64,000 bases of DNA from Rugalucina vietnamica (GCA_964017185.1 OZ024880.1:34438329-34502328); one strand, 5' to 3'; counted from the stretch's first letter, positions 44,294 to 55,895 are shown. Notes: generated by a model from the sequence alone, not told the origin. Made by a program: numbers and translations.

Positions 44294-44735
44294 TCGATGG
44301 TGTAAACGAGAGGGTGTTGAGGATAATGCTCTTAAAGAATGGAAAAGAAGTATCTTCACTATCGTGGATAAACGTATATAGTTTTATTCACAAAATACTA
44401 ATCTTTTACCTCCTAAACCCAAATCGTAATTAAGGCATTTGAAGCAGGGTATCCAAGAATTTCACAGAAAGGTACAAGTAGGCAAAGATCAGGAAAAGGC
44501 GCAATCAGAAAAAGATTCCCACTCCAAAAGCCGAGGTGGGAAAAACTAACCATATCGTAAGCCGAAAGAGCAGCTATTTTCCCAATAGGTGGTCACTCAG
44601 TTACCTAAACTTAACTAAAATATGAAAACATACATAAGGCGCCAACAGCACAAAAATTGAAACACCAAGACATAAAACAAAAAGAACCACCACAGAGGTA
44701 TCGCCTTACACAAATGAAGGCCAAGACAAACTTCC
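44294..44735. mobile_element. Naiad mosaic fragment
   Basis: Three joined pieces: 44,294-44,472 plus-strand, fingers region (WCKREGVEDNALKEWKRSIF, NTNLLPP, LKQGIQEFHRK, with two TAA/TAG stops); 44,473-44,700 inverted 3' terminus starting AGGTACAAGTAGGC; 44,708-44,733 plus-strand GAAGGCCAAGACAAACTTCC (the GQDKLPTM region). The internal-to-inverted-terminus junction matches those at 48,301 and 50,472. Confidence 0.75.
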
Positions 44736-44739
44736 TACG

Positions 44740-45905
44740 ATATTTTGCATTTGATATTTGAATTTTGTTTTTACATAAATGTTTATTGAGTAGTCCTTCA
44801 CGTTTAAAGCAAATTTTGTAAAAATCACTTTATCCGTTTGGTTGCTATAGCAACATAAAGGGTAAATTTTCGAAAAAAATATTCAAAAATCTTCTTCTCA
44901 GAAGCCGTATGTAGGAAGCAGGTGAAATTGAGCATTACATGCTTATGACATTAGCCTGTACAAAGTTTGTGTTTTTATTGTCTTTGTCCAACTACTTTGG
45001 TTGCTATGATAACTTGAAGTTGCCATTGACTTATAAGGCAAACAGTGAAAATTTGCAATTTATGCCGTTTCATTGAGGGTATTGAAATTTTGTTTTTACA
45101 TAAATGTTTATTGAGTAGTCCTCCCCGTTTTAGGCAACTTTTGTCGAAATCGCTTTATCCGTTTGGTTGCTATAGCAACGTAAAGGGTAAATTGTCGAAA
45201 AAATATTCAAACATTTTCTTCTCAGAAGCTGTAAGGCGTATGGAGATGAAACTTTGCATATATGCTTATGATATTAGCCTCTACAAAGTTTATGTTTTTT
45301 ATTGTCATTGTCCCATTACTTTGGTTGCTTTGGCAACTTAAAGTTTCCACTGACTTATATGACGAAAAGCGGAAAGTTGCAATTTCTGCCATTTCGCTTG
45401 AAATATTTGAGTTTTGTTTTTACGTAAATGTTTGTTGACTAGTCCTCCACAATGTTGGCAATTTTTGTCATAATTGCATAATTATTTTGGTTGCTATAGC
45501 AACGTAAGGGTGAAATTTATGAAAAATTATTTAAAAATCTTCTCAAAGGCTGTAAGAAGGATAACGCTGAAACTTTAAATGTATGCTTATGGCATTAACC
45601 TCTACAGAGTTTGTGTTTTTATGTTGTCCTTGTCCAACTACTTTGGTTGCTTTGGCAACTTGAAGTTTCCATTGTCTTATACGGGGAAAAGTTGGAATTG
45701 TCATTTTCTGTTGCTTCAAAGGGGATATTTGAATTTTATTTTTACATGAACATTTGTTCAGTGGCCCTCCATATTTTTATGTGACTTTTGTTTAAATTGC
45801 GTAATTTAATAGGTTGCTGTCAACATAAAGGATGAATTTTTGAAAAAATTCAAACAACTTCTTTTCTGAGCCATGAGGCGGATTCTCTCCAAATTTCACA
45901 TATAC
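44740..45905. repeat. Tandem ~310-bp array with GTTGCTATAGCAAC palindromes
   Basis: About three and a half units, each with TTTTTACATAAATGTTTATT, a GGTTGCTATAGCAACGTAAA palindrome, CTTCTCAGAAGC, TATGCTTATG.CATTAGCC and a second GGTTGCTTTGGCAACTT. Decays to the right, then runs into (CCGT)n at 45,925. Confidence 0.85.
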
Positions 45906-45919
45906 ATGTGGTGTCTGTC

Positions 45920-47475
45920 TGTACGTCCGTCCGTCCGTCCGTTCACATTTTCAAACTTGAATATCTCTAAGACAACAAGGCCAATCGTGATCAAATTTTA
46001 TCATAAGCATCATTGAGGAGGGGGAAAGGTTGCATAAGGTTTTGGGCCAGGTCGGATCAGAACTCAGGTTTCCATGGCAACAGATAGATCCCAAAGACAA
46101 ACAATAGGAAAAACATAAAAAAATCTTCTCCGAAACCACAAGGCCCAGAGCCTTCATATTTTGTGTGTAGCATTGTATAGTAGTCCTCTCTATATATCCT
46201 GCCAACCGTGCCCCCCAGTGTCCAAACAGGTGCCGCCCCAAGGGCATCATTGGCAAAACCAAAAAAATCTTCTTCGTGGTCCTCTTTATATATCCTGCCA
46301 ACCATACCCCTGGGGTCAAAAATGGCCCCGTCCCGGGGAGTCATTAGCTCCCATAGACATATAATGGGAAAAACATAAAAAAAATCTTCTTCTTCGAAAC
46401 CACAAGACCCAGAGCTTTCATATTTTGTGTGTAGCAATGTATAGTTGTCCTCTTTATGAATCCTGCCAACTGTGCCCCTGGGGTCCATACGGGCCCCGCC
46501 CCGGGGTTGTCATGGGAAAACATAAAAAATCTCCCTCTCCGAAACCACAAGGCCCAGAGCTTTTATATTTTGTATGTAGCAATGTGTAGTGGTCCTCTTA
46601 ATGAATCCTGCCAACTGTGCCCCTGGAGTCAAAAATGGCCCCGCCCAGGGGCTCCCATAGACATACAATGGAAAAAAAACCATAAAATATCTTCTCCGCC
46701 ACCACAAGGCCCAGAGCTTTCATATTTTGTGTGTAGCAATGTATTGTGGTCCTCTTTATAAATCCTGCCAACCGTGCCGCTGGGGTACATACAGGCCCAA
46801 CCCTGGGGGGTAATGGGAAAAACATAACAAAACTTCTTCGAAACCACAAGGCCCAGAGCTTTCATATTTTGTGTGCAGCAATGTATTGTGGTCCTCTTTA
46901 TATATCCTGCTAACCGTGGCCCTGGGGTCCATACAGGCCCCGCCCTGGGGGCATTATTATCTGCCATAGGCTTGCAATGGAAAATACATAAAAAATCTTC
47001 TTCTCTGAAACCACAACTGCTACAGCCAATGCTTCTATATTTGGTATGCAGCATTGTTATGTGGAGCTTTACATAAATCTTGTCAAGCATGCCCCTGGGG
47101 TCAGAAATGGCCGCACCCCGGGGGGTCAAAACCTCCCTTAGACTTTATTGAAGAAAAAAAAAACACATAAAAATCTTCTTCTCCAAAACCTTATTGCACA
47201 GAGCTTTCATATGTTGTGTGGACTAATGTATAATACTCTCCTTTATAAATGCTGTCAACGGTACCCCTGGGGCCCATACAGGCCATGCCCAAGCATGTCA
47301 TTATCTACCATAGACTTATAATGGAAATACATGTAATAATCTTCTCTGCAACAGCATGACACAAAGCTTGTATATTTGATTTACAACAATGTCATGCGGA
47401 GCTCTACATAAATCCTGCCAATCATGCCCCTGGGGTCAAATATGGCCCTACCGCGGAGGTCATTATAGGACCCTG
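45920..47475. repeat. Tandem ~190-bp CCTGGGGTCC array
   Basis: About eight units: ATCCTGCCAACCGTGCCCCT, GGGGTCCATACAGGCCCCGC, CATTAGCTCCCATAGAC, AATGGGAAAAACATAAAAAA, AAACCACAAGGCCCAGAGC, TTTCATATTTTGTGTGTAGC. Begins with a (TCCG)n leader and CAAACTTGAATATCTCTAAG. Many mutually overlapping ORFs of both strands here are artefacts of periodicity. Confidence 0.9.
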
Positions 47476-47514
47476 ACCTTGTTAGATGATTTTTTTATGT
47501 GAACCAAAATGGCA

Positions 47515-47775
47515 GACAAGAGGATACACAATCCAGACAAGAGCTATTATGCTGATGTAGATAGGGTTTCAAGGTCACATGACCAAGATGCCACCATACC
47601 CATATATGGTAAAAATCCCAATTACTTTGTCACAATCCAGACAAGAGCTATTCTGCTGATGTAAATAAGGTTTAAAGGGCACATGGCCAAGATGCCACCA
47701 TACCCATATATGGTAAAAATCCCAATTACTTTGTCCAGTGAGTGTACTTGTTGACTCTCAGGTGAGCGATCGTTG
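47515..47775. repeat. ~105-bp tandem duplication and CAGGTGAGC terminus
   Basis: CACAATCCAGACAAGAGCTA to CCCAATTACTTTGTC occurs at ~47,529 and again at ~47,631. Followed by GACTCTCAGGTGAGCGATCG, the terminal module of this repeat superfamily. Probably the right end of the element containing the two arrays to the left. Confidence 0.75.
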
Positions 47776-47790
47776 CCCTTGTGCTACTTG

Positions 47791-48301
47791 TTTCACTTCC
47801 TCTGACCAAAGTCGGTATACACTGTGGTCATGTCAGAATATGTGCGACGCCTTATCCTATCTCCTGGATAATATTTATATTAGATTTGGGACCAAGTTAT
47901 ACAGACAAATTGTTGGAATTCCGATGGGTACAAATTGCGCACCTCTCGTAGCTGATTATTTTTATACTGCTACGAAAGAGATTTCATGGATTCTCTTAAC
48001 CATGATAATCAAGCTGATGTTATCGAGGCTTTTAATTCTACTTCTAGATACCTCGATGATCTTTTGAACATTGACAACCCTTATTTTGAAGGTATGGTCA
48101 ATCAAATTCATCCACCTGAACTACGTTTCGCAACCTATTAGGTTTGCTAGAGTCTGCAATCATGTTACAGACTTCAACGCTCGAAATAAATGTTTAATGT
48201 CCAAACTTCTCCAACAGGGCTATCGGTAACATAACCTTCGAAAAACCTTTTCTAAATTTTATCGTAGACACTATGAATTGATTTCCAAATATAATGTTGG
48301 G
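47791..48301 (+). pseudogene. Naiad RT fragment B
   Basis: Starts inside FFTSSDQSRYTLWSCQN, has GIPMGTNCAPLV and YLDDLLNID, a 1-nt deletion near 47,960 (ADYF for ADLFLY), an internal deletion near 48,125 and ends at ISKYNVGLK. Joined at 48,301/48,302 to an inverted 3' terminus. Confidence 0.82.
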
Positions 48302-48920
48302 TTAAAAAGGTAAAAGTAGGCAAAGATCAGGAAAAGGCGCAATCAGCAAAAGATTCCCACTCCAAAAACCCGAGGTGTGAAAAAAAAACTAACAATCAGG
48401 TACTTATACCATGAAAACACTTCGTAAGCCGAAAGAGCAGCTATTTTCCCAATAGGTGTCCAATCAGTTACCTTAACTTAACTAAAAATATGATCACATA
48501 CATAAGGCGCCAACAGCACAAAAATATTAAACACCAAGACATAAAACAAAAAGAACCACCACAGAAGTATCGACTTGGAACGATCAGTAACAAAAAGTTA
48601 CTGGCGGGCTTAAATCGATTTTACACGGCCGTAACCTCACCCTCAGCTTCTGCAGTGGTTCATAACATTTAGTTAGTTCTTCGGTCCTCGTGGTGAATCT
48701 CTAACTAGTCAATGAATCATCAAGAGCAAACAAATAAATCAAGATAAACATCCTGATGAATCAAAAACCAGGACTCACAGATTCAGTAAGCTGCCCGACG
48801 ATGGAGATCCCTGGGCGCCGAATAACTTACTATGTCCGGAGCAAAAGAAAACCATCAGTTGGACCCCAGTGAGCCAAGCAACAGACAAGAAACTCCGGCC
48901 CCAACCAACTAAAATGAATA
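48302..48920 (-). mobile_element. Naiad 3' UTR/terminus, inverted
   Basis: Full reverse complement of 17,325-17,940, from AAGGTAAAAGTAGGCAAAGA to CCAACCAACTAAAATGAATA. Includes the conserved hairpin region (48,660-48,730). Directly followed by another inverted terminus. Confidence 0.82.
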
Positions 48921-50205
48921 AAAAGGTACAGATAGGCAAAGATCAGGGAAAGGCGCAATCAGAGAAATATTCTCACTCCAAAAACCGAGGTGGGAAAATA
49001 ACAAAGTAACAATCAGGTACTTATACCATAAAAACATTTCGTAAGCCGAATGAGCAGCTATTTTCCCAATAGGTGGCCACTCAGTTACCTTAACTTAACT
49101 AAAATATGAAAACATACATAAGGCGCCAACAGCACAAAAAATAACTTACTAACTCCGAAGCAAAAGAAAAACATCAATTGGACCCCGGTGGGCCAAGCAA
49201 CAGACAAGAAGCTCCGGCCCCAACCAACTAAATTGAATAGCTTTAAGTCGGGGCCATCATAGAGTCTGACGCCCGACCCACCGGCGTGCAATTAAAGAAG
49301 GCAGCATAGTTATCAACCATGATTGGGTTAAAAACTAAGCATGCAGACTGTCGCATAACATTCAAGTTATAACCTATACGTCTGTAACGTGTTATGATTT
49401 TTCTAAACTGAAAAAGAAAAATCATTACTTCCTATAAGTTTCTTAAATTTGTAAACCAAGTCACCATAAAATTCTGGTTCCGAAAGGCCCTCACTTAAAA
49501 GCGTCTTTAACCCAACATTATATTTGGAAATCAATTCATAGTGTCTACGATAAAATTTAGAAAAGGTTTTTCGAAGTTTATGATACCGATAGCCCTGTTG
49601 GAGAAGTTTGGCCGTTAAACATTTATTTCGAGCGTTGAAGTCTGTAACATGATTGCAGACTCTAGCAAACCTAATAAGTTGCGAAATGTATACACCATAA
49701 GAAGCACGACGAGGAACGTCACCATCCAAAAACGGAAAATTTACTATATCAAAATCAAAGTCATCGCGCTTATCATAAATTTTAGAAGAAACAAATCCAT
49801 TTGCAACAGAAAGATGTAGATCTAAAAAGGGGGCTTCGGTATCCGAGATATTGGTTTTATTCAACTGTAGTTCAGATGGATAAAATTGATTGACCATACC
49901 TTCAAAATAAGGGTTGTCAATGTTCAAATGGTCATCGAAGTACCTAGAAGTGGAATTAAAAGCCTCGATAACGTCAGCTTGATTATCATGGTTAAGAGAA
50001 TCCATGAAATCTCTTTCGTAGCAGTATAAAAATAAATCAGCTACGAGAGGTGCGCAATTTGTACCCATCGGAATTCCAACAATTTGTCTGTATAACTTGG
50101 TCCCAAATCTAATATAAATATTATCCAGGAGATAGGATAAGGCATCGCACACATTCTGACATGACCAGAGTGTATATCGACTTTGGTCAGAGGAAGTAAA
50201 AAAAG
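48921..50205 (-). mobile_element. Naiad copy C: RT C-terminal half plus 3' terminus
   Basis: Minus strand. RT from KAFFTSSDQ (50,205) through GIPMGTNCAP and the SKIYDKRDDFDFD region to ASDSMMAPT (49,247), with the frame changing at ~49,415, then a 3' UTR with an internal deletion near 49,140, ending at 48,921. The catalytic motif reads YFDD followed by His, rather than YLDDLL, an unusual substitution. No TGA codons in this part. Confidence 0.85.
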
Positions 50206-50471
50206 CCTTCTGTGGTGGTTCTTTTTGTTTTATGTCTTGGTGTTTAAATTTTTTTTGTGCTGTTGGCGCCTTATGTATGTTTTCATATTTTTAGTTAAGT
50301 TAAGGTAACTGAGTGGCCACCTATTGGGAAAATAGCTGCTCATTCGGCTTACGATATGTTTCATGGTATGGGTACCTGACTGTTAGTTTGGTTTTTTCCC
50401 ACCTCGGTTTTTGGAGTGGGAATCTTTTTCTGATTGCGCCTTTTCCTGATCTTTGCCTACTTGTACCTTTT
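50206..50471 (+). mobile_element. Naiad 3' terminus, plus strand
   Basis: Matches 17,680-17,940: TGTGGTGGTTCTTTTTGTTT, CCCACCTCGGTTTTTGGAGT, CCTGATCTTTGCCTACTTGT. Both ends are joined to minus-strand RT sequence. Confidence 0.82.
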
Positions 50472-51389
50472 TTGTCATTACATGCCAAATAAAGTGAACC
50501 ATAGTTTTTTAATGCCCTTTTGAATGTCCACTCTATCAAATCCAGAAGTTTTTTCTTTTATTAGATTATGTGGTAATGTTGTATACAGAGTAGAAAAATC
50601 ATATGTGGACAAGCTCGTCACACGGAACCCTCTACACTTCAATTTATTGAGCACCTCACCAGAATTTTTATTTGAAGTTTCATACACTGTCTGCCAGTAT
50701 CTTATAACATGAGATTTAATAGCAGTAAGACAGGAAGTTAATAATTTAGAAAGTTCAGTAGTAGTACAAGAGCTAGAATTTGCAATAAATCTAGCTTTGT
50801 ATGGTCTTTTGTGAAGCTTAGGTAACCAATACATCGTAGGAAGCTTGTCTTGGCCTTCATTGACACAAACAGAAAACTTAACAGGTAAATCGTTTAAATG
50901 GGCATTAACAACAGACATTTCATCAGTATCTGTCTCCAGATAAGCCCTGGTACCATCAAGCTCCTGTTTTAAGGTGTTAACGTAGTGAAGCCTACAAACA
51001 ACAACAACATTGTTTGCGGCTTTGTCTGCCGGTACCAAGACATACTTTCTGTGAAATTCTTGGATTCCCTGCTTCAAACGCCTAAATGACGATTTATGTT
51101 TAGGAGGTAAAAGATTAGTATTTTGTGAATAAAACTTTATACGTTTATCCACGATAGTGAAGATACTTCTTTTCCATTCTTTAAGAGCATTATCCTCAAC
51201 ACCCTCTCGTTTACACCATCGACTACCGAAATCATTCAATGCAGATGCAATCTCCTCTCTACATTTGTCGAAATTGATGTAGGAAGGGAATCTATATTTC
51301 GGACCTTTAGAAACAATTTTGCGAATTCTAGAATCCGAAATTATCTTTAAATTTACAGTAACTATATGTCCGGCTGGTTGATAAACAAA
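50472..51389 (-). pseudogene. Naiad copy D: fingers and first half of RT
   Basis: About 305 residues open. Starts at KFVYQPAGHIVT just after the CxC site, then KIISDSRIRKIVSKGPKYRF, WCKREGVEDNALKEW, FHRKYVLVPADKAANNVVVV, LPKLHKRPYKARFIANSS and STYDFSTLYT (motif A), then a frameshift after IKEK. It keeps the ~115-residue segment deleted in the 15.7-kb copy. The 5' junction with 51,390 shows a CTAAA microhomology. Confidence 0.85.
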
Positions 51390-51537
51390 TTTTAGGTCGG
51401 GACCATCATAGAGTCTGACGCCCGACCCACCGGCGTGCAACTAAAGAAGGTAGCATAGTTATCAAACAATGATTGGGTTAAAAACTAAGCATGCATACTG
51501 TCGCATAACATTCAAGTTATAACCTATACGTCTGTAA
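51390..51537 (-). pseudogene. Naiad copy E: RT C-terminal tail
   Basis: Minus strand: GTTACAGACGTATAGG to the RASDSMM end, with stop at the fusion. Fused head-to-tail to copy D, so an ORF starting MHAGGSGVRLYDG is a frame-shifted chimera. At 51,537 it abuts a plus-strand terminus. Confidence 0.75.
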
Positions 51538-51830
51538 CTGTGTGTTACTGATCGTTCCAAGTCGATACTTCTGTGTTGGTTCTTTTTGTTTTATGTCTTG
51601 GTGTTTGAATTTTTGTGCTGTTGGCGCCTTATGTGTGTTTCATATTTTTAGTCAAGTCAAGGTAACTGAGTGCCCACCTATTGGGAAAATTGCAGCTCAT
51701 TCGACTTACGAAATGTTTTCTTGGTATCAGTACCTGATTGTTGGTTTGGTTTTTTCCCACCTCGGTTTTTGGAGTGGGAATGTTTTTCTGATTGCACTTT
51801 TTCCTGATCTTTGCCTTCTTGTACCTTCTT
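51538..51830 (+). mobile_element. Naiad 3' terminus, plus strand
   Basis: GTTACTGATCGTTCCAAGTC to TTTGCCTTCTTGTACCTTC, as at 17,655-17,940. Confidence 0.8.
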
Positions 51831-52400
51831 ATATGATTGAAGTCAATGACTACATCGAAAAATCTGGGTATTTTTTTTTTCAAAAAGCTGAGAAAAATAG
51901 GTCCCACGATTTCAACCCGGAAGAAACTGAAAAATGACTCACTTTCTCTGAGCTGACCACTTATTTCACAATCATGTATACACAAATCCATGTATTTGCA
52001 ACATATTCAACAGGCCCATGATATAGCATGCTAAAAATGTATTATTGTTGACAAAAATAAATAAATTGTATGGTTTTTTTATACAGGTAAATCTTCAAAC
52101 ATGCATATACATTGACCACACATAAGTCCTTAATGCGTCAGTTCAGTGTAAATCAATTGAGGCAATGCCGTAAACCTTCCTTTAAGTATGATTATTCACT
52201 GTCTGTCCCATTTGCACAAAATTTCATCTGTTAATTCACCAAAAGGGACACCGCCATCGCCAGCACTGTCAAGCTACTGCTCAACACTGAAATAACAAGA
52301 AAATGGAAGTTAGCTTTTAATTGATGCGTTATCTCGTGTCGCTTTTGTACATGAAGCTATTTAATTCGTTATATATGGAGCCTCCTTGTGTAGTGGCATT
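51831..52400. other. No gene recognised
   Basis: AT-rich. No supported feature. Confidence 0.4.
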
Positions 52401-53915
52401 GAAAGTTTGATCGCGAAATCTGGGTCACATGACCAAGATGGCCGCCACGCCCATATATGGTAAAAAGCACTCAAAAATCTTTTTCTCCAGAACCGGCGGG
52501 CCGATTTTCATGAAACTTGCTGTTTAGCATTTGGGACTTCAGCCCATCATAATTTGATAAAATGATGACTCTATGAAGACCTTGACCTATTTTACGACAA
52601 GGTCAATTTTGGAAACATATGCTTTTACAAGGGAAAAAGTCAAAACTATAGAATTTTTGAAAACTATTGCAGCCTGAGACCTGAAAAGTGGTAGATGCAA
52701 ACAACTAACGGAGAAGATGAAGGTATGTGATTAAGTTAGGTCAAGGTCATATCTTGACCTTGGCCAGTCTGTTGTCCATACACACTTTTTCAAAAATCTT
52801 CTTCTCTGGAACTGCTTGGTCAATCAAAGTGAAATTTTATGTGGAGCATCCATGGGTAGGGGAGACGAAAGTTTGATCGCGAAATTTAGGTCACATGACC
52901 AAGATGGCCGCCACGCCTATATATAATAAAAACACTCAAAAATCTTCTTCTCCAAAACCGTTCGGTCGATTTTCATGAAACTTGGTATGTAGCATTTGGG
53001 ACTTCAGCCCATCATAGTTTGATCAAATGATGACCCTAGGATGACCATGACCTATTTCACGGCAATGTCAATTTTGGAAACATAGGCTTTTACATGGGAA
53101 AAAGTGAAAACTATGGATTTTGTGAAAGCTATTGCAGCCTGAGGCCTGAAAAGTGGTAGATGCAAACAACTAATGGAGTAGATGAAGCCAAAGGTATGTG
53201 ATTAATTTAGGTCAAGGTCATCTCTTGACCTTGGCCTGTCTGTCGTCCATACACACTTTTCAAAGATCTTCTTCTCTGAAACTGCTTGGTTAATCAGTGA
53301 AATTTTATGTGGAGCATAAGTGGGTAGGGGAGACGAAAGTTTGATCGCGAAATCTAGGTCACATGACCAAGATGGCCGTCACGCCCATATATGGTAAAAA
53401 ACACTCAAAAATCTTCTTCTCCAGAACCGGCAGGCCGATTTTCATAAAACTTGGTATGTAGCATTTGGAACTCTAGCCCATCATAGTTTGTTGAAATGAT
53501 GACCCTAGGATGACCTTGACCTATTTTACGGCAGGGTCAATTTTGGAAACATAGGCTTTTACATGGGAAAAGGCGAAAACAATGGATATTTTAGAAACTG
53601 TTGCAGCCTGAGACCCGACAGTTGCTAGATGCAGACAACTTATGGCGTCAATGAAGGTAAGTAATTAATGAAGGCCAAGGTCATTTCTTGACCTTGACCC
53701 AAGGTCATTTAAATATCAAAATTAAAATTATGGTTTTCTCAGAAATCACTGGGTTTGGAAACTATTGCAGCCTGAGACCTGAAACTTTGCAGATGCATAC
53801 AACTTATCAAGTCAATAAAGGTGTGTGAGTATTCAAGGTCAAGGTCATTTCATAATGACTTAATACTCCAAGATCAGGCTTCAGGTGAGCGTTCTCAGGA
53901 CCAATGGTCCTCTGG
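52401..53915. repeat. Tandem ~465-bp array with CAGGTGAGC terminus
   Basis: Units start at ~52,401, 52,866 and 53,335 (GAAAGTTTGATCGCGAAAT, CACATGACCAAGATGGCCGC, CCAGAACCGGCGGGCCGATT, GATGACC..GACCTTGACCTAT), with a fourth partial unit. Ends GGCTTCAGGTGAGCGTTCTC then AGGACCAATGGTCCTCTGG. Noncoding. Confidence 0.88.
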
Positions 53916-53937
53916 TTACATGTTTGTTACTATTTTA

Positions 53938-54058
53938 TTACATGTTTTCTTGGTATCAGTACCTGATTGTTGGTTTGGTTTTTTCCCACCTTAGTTTTTG
54001 GAGTGGGAATCTTTTTCTGATTGCACTTTTCCTGATCTTTGCCTACTTGTACCTTTTC
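53938..54058 (+). mobile_element. Solo Naiad 3' terminus
   Basis: ACATGTTTTCTTGGTATCAG to CTACTTGTACCTTTTC: only the last ~120 bp of the element, immediately after the array end. Confidence 0.8.
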
Positions 54059-54099
54059 ATTCGTGAAGTAAATATACTCGATTAATATATACAGGTATA

Positions 54100-54245
54100 T
54101 GTTCCGCGCAAAGTAGGAATTGTTGCTATTCCGGAATAACACCTGCGCAAAGTAGGAATTCCTACTTTGTTCTCCGATTCTAGAATTGTACCGGACAATT
54201 CTAGAATTGTACAAGGGAAATATAAGAGCTGATATACTTTGTGCG
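54100..54245. repeat. GCGCAAAGTAGGAATT repeats
   Basis: CGCGCAAAGTAGGAATT near 54,106, 54,151 and (TGCGCAAAGTA) 54,241, plus paired TTCTAGAATTGTAC repeats. Adjacent to the hairpin at 54,252 and possibly part of one element. Confidence 0.5.
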
Positions 54246-54251
54246 CAAAGT

Positions 54252-54478
54252 AAACTGCTGCACAATATAACACATTTTAGCCATAGGCTATATCTAGGCG
54301 AGCTGTGGTAGAATTTACAGTTGTCTTATTAAATATCCAATATTAGAATCGGGACAGTGAGAACCGGGCTGTATCGCCATTTTGAATATTTAATAAGACA
54401 ACTGTTAATTCTACCACAGCTCGCCTACATACTGTATGGCCTATGGCTAAAATGTGTTATATTGTGCAGCAGTTTACT
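54252..54478. repeat. Large hairpin, ~90-bp near-perfect arms
   Basis: Left arm AGTAAACTGCTGCACAATAT through GGCGAGCTGTGGTAGAATTT to GTCTTATTAAATAT; the right arm (54,386-54,478) is its inverse with a short ACATACTGTAT change. Loop ~45 bp. No ORF. A recent foldback element or hairpin RNA locus. Confidence 0.8.
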
Positions 54479-55255
54479 TGGAGAATTAGCGTGTCGCTAC
54501 TTTATGCCCTTTTGATGTCATTAGTGACGTCAACTATCCCATCAAGCAGTGTAATCTTGACGTTAGACAGAGAAACGTCTCTTTAGCGCATATTAATTGA
54601 CCTACCTTAAAACTGAATTATTACTCAACAAATCACTGCTAGAAATGATCTATTTCTTTATTCTAACACACATGGACAGAGACCAGTAATTGTAACGTTG
54701 CATGTGATTGGCCCGAAGTGTGGGCAGATCTGCCGCGGTAAATTTAAGATGTAACGCTACCTACGATTGGTAATAAATGCGTAGCTATCAACCGTCTTTT
54801 GTCACATGATAGTATAAGCTTTCTCGCATATTTTGCTACATTGTGTGATTTAATTAACTGCTGTTTTGTCATACAATGGCCAAATTGCGGATGTAGTGAT
54901 TTTTGAATAATCAAGTGTTCATTGTTGAGCGATTTTGGGGTGTCCCTAAACAGCGAAAAATACCGTCCTTAAATGCTGGCTAACACCCTATTTTTCCCCT
55001 GCACTTGTACACGGCCTGGGGCGTTCTCTCGTCTGCTGAATGTGTTGGGGTCCACTATAAGTCCACTATCAGTTCAAATGCGTGAATTGTCAGTCAGTTG
55101 TACGCGCTCGTGATTTGATCTTCTTTACAACTGACCTCCAATCAGTGAATTATTACTCAACAATTCACAGCTAGAGCTGATCTATTTCAGTATGTATTCA
55201 TTGTCTTTATTTTTTAAAAGCAGATCATCTCTAGCAGTTATCTGGTGAGTTACAT
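54479..55255. other. No gene recognised
   Basis: Contains weak repeats of AATTATTACTCAACAA (54,612; 55,148) with nearby AGATGATCT-like palindromic pieces. Nothing coding. Confidence 0.4.
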
Positions 55256-55367
55256 AATATTTGTTTACATGCTTTCTGCTATTGTTGATTACTGTTATTT
55301 TACTGTTAATATGAAAAAAAAAACCATCAGTGATTAACAATAGCAGAAAGCATTTAAACAAATATTA
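55256..55367. repeat. Hairpin, ~38-bp arms
   Basis: ATATTTGTTTACATGCTTTC, TGCTATTGTTGATTACTG on the left pairs with CAGTGATTAACAATAGCAGA, AAGCATTTAAACAAATAT on the right; loop ~30 nt. Confidence 0.8.
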
Positions 55368-55429
55368 ATAAACTACGATTTCTTGTTTAAAATCGCAAAA
55401 TACAGTATAATGTTCTTTCAAAATCATGA

Positions 55430-55475
55430 TAAATAAATAAATAAATAAATAAATATATAACTAAATAAATAAATT
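55430..55475. repeat. (AAAT)n microsatellite
   Basis: AAAT units with one TATAACT interruption. Confidence 0.9.
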
Positions 55476-55564
55476 ACCATTGTGTATAACCTTAAAGGCG
55501 CATATGTATTGCGCTACAATACATTGCCAACGATTTGACTATGATGCACCTTAAGCTCCACGCG

Positions 55565-55789
55565 CTAGACTGAATGCGTAGTCTTACCCTTGGTTTGTCC
55601 TGACGTTTTGATGGGATGATTCTCCTTCACTGTAAACACGGTTTGGACTTTATGGCCTGATGGTTTGGCAGGCTTCTGTGGCATCAACCTGCTTCTACGC
55701 CTTCTGTTAGATCCACCTGTAGTTGTTTGTGCTGGTTTGGCTGTGTAGCCAGCGAGAGTCGGCTGAAACGGCAATGCGGTTCTCATCAT
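55565..55789 (-). CDS. Unrecognised small ORF (doubtful)
   Basis: 74 residues, basic and Thr/Gln rich (TTTGGSNRRRRSRL, KPSGHKVQTV). No domain or splice context was identified. Composition is less AT-driven than surrounding frames, so an exon is possible. Confidence 0.2.
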   Translation of the reverse strand: MMRTALPFQPTLAGYTAKPAQTTTGGSNRRRRSRLMPQKPAKPSGHKVQTVFTVKENHPIKTSGQTKGKTTHSV

Positions 55790-55894
55790 GTTTTGTTTGT
55801 TCTTCCACTCTTGTATGATATGATGTATCAGTCACATGGTGCTACAAGTACCTTAAAGGACCATATACATGTAATTCTGCCCAGAAAAGCTATT

Positions 55895-55895
<1 letters not shown>

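Noticed and set aside
46000-47130. Set of proteins with GRIYKEDHNT and LHTKYE.SG repeats
   Set aside because: They occur in several frames on the minus strand of the ~190-bp tandem array and change frame from unit to unit; translation of a noncoding repeat.
50478-51440. A single 320-residue protein starting MHAGGSG
   Set aside because: The start comes from an out-of-frame RT tail of one Naiad copy fused to the fingers region of another; it is a junction artefact.
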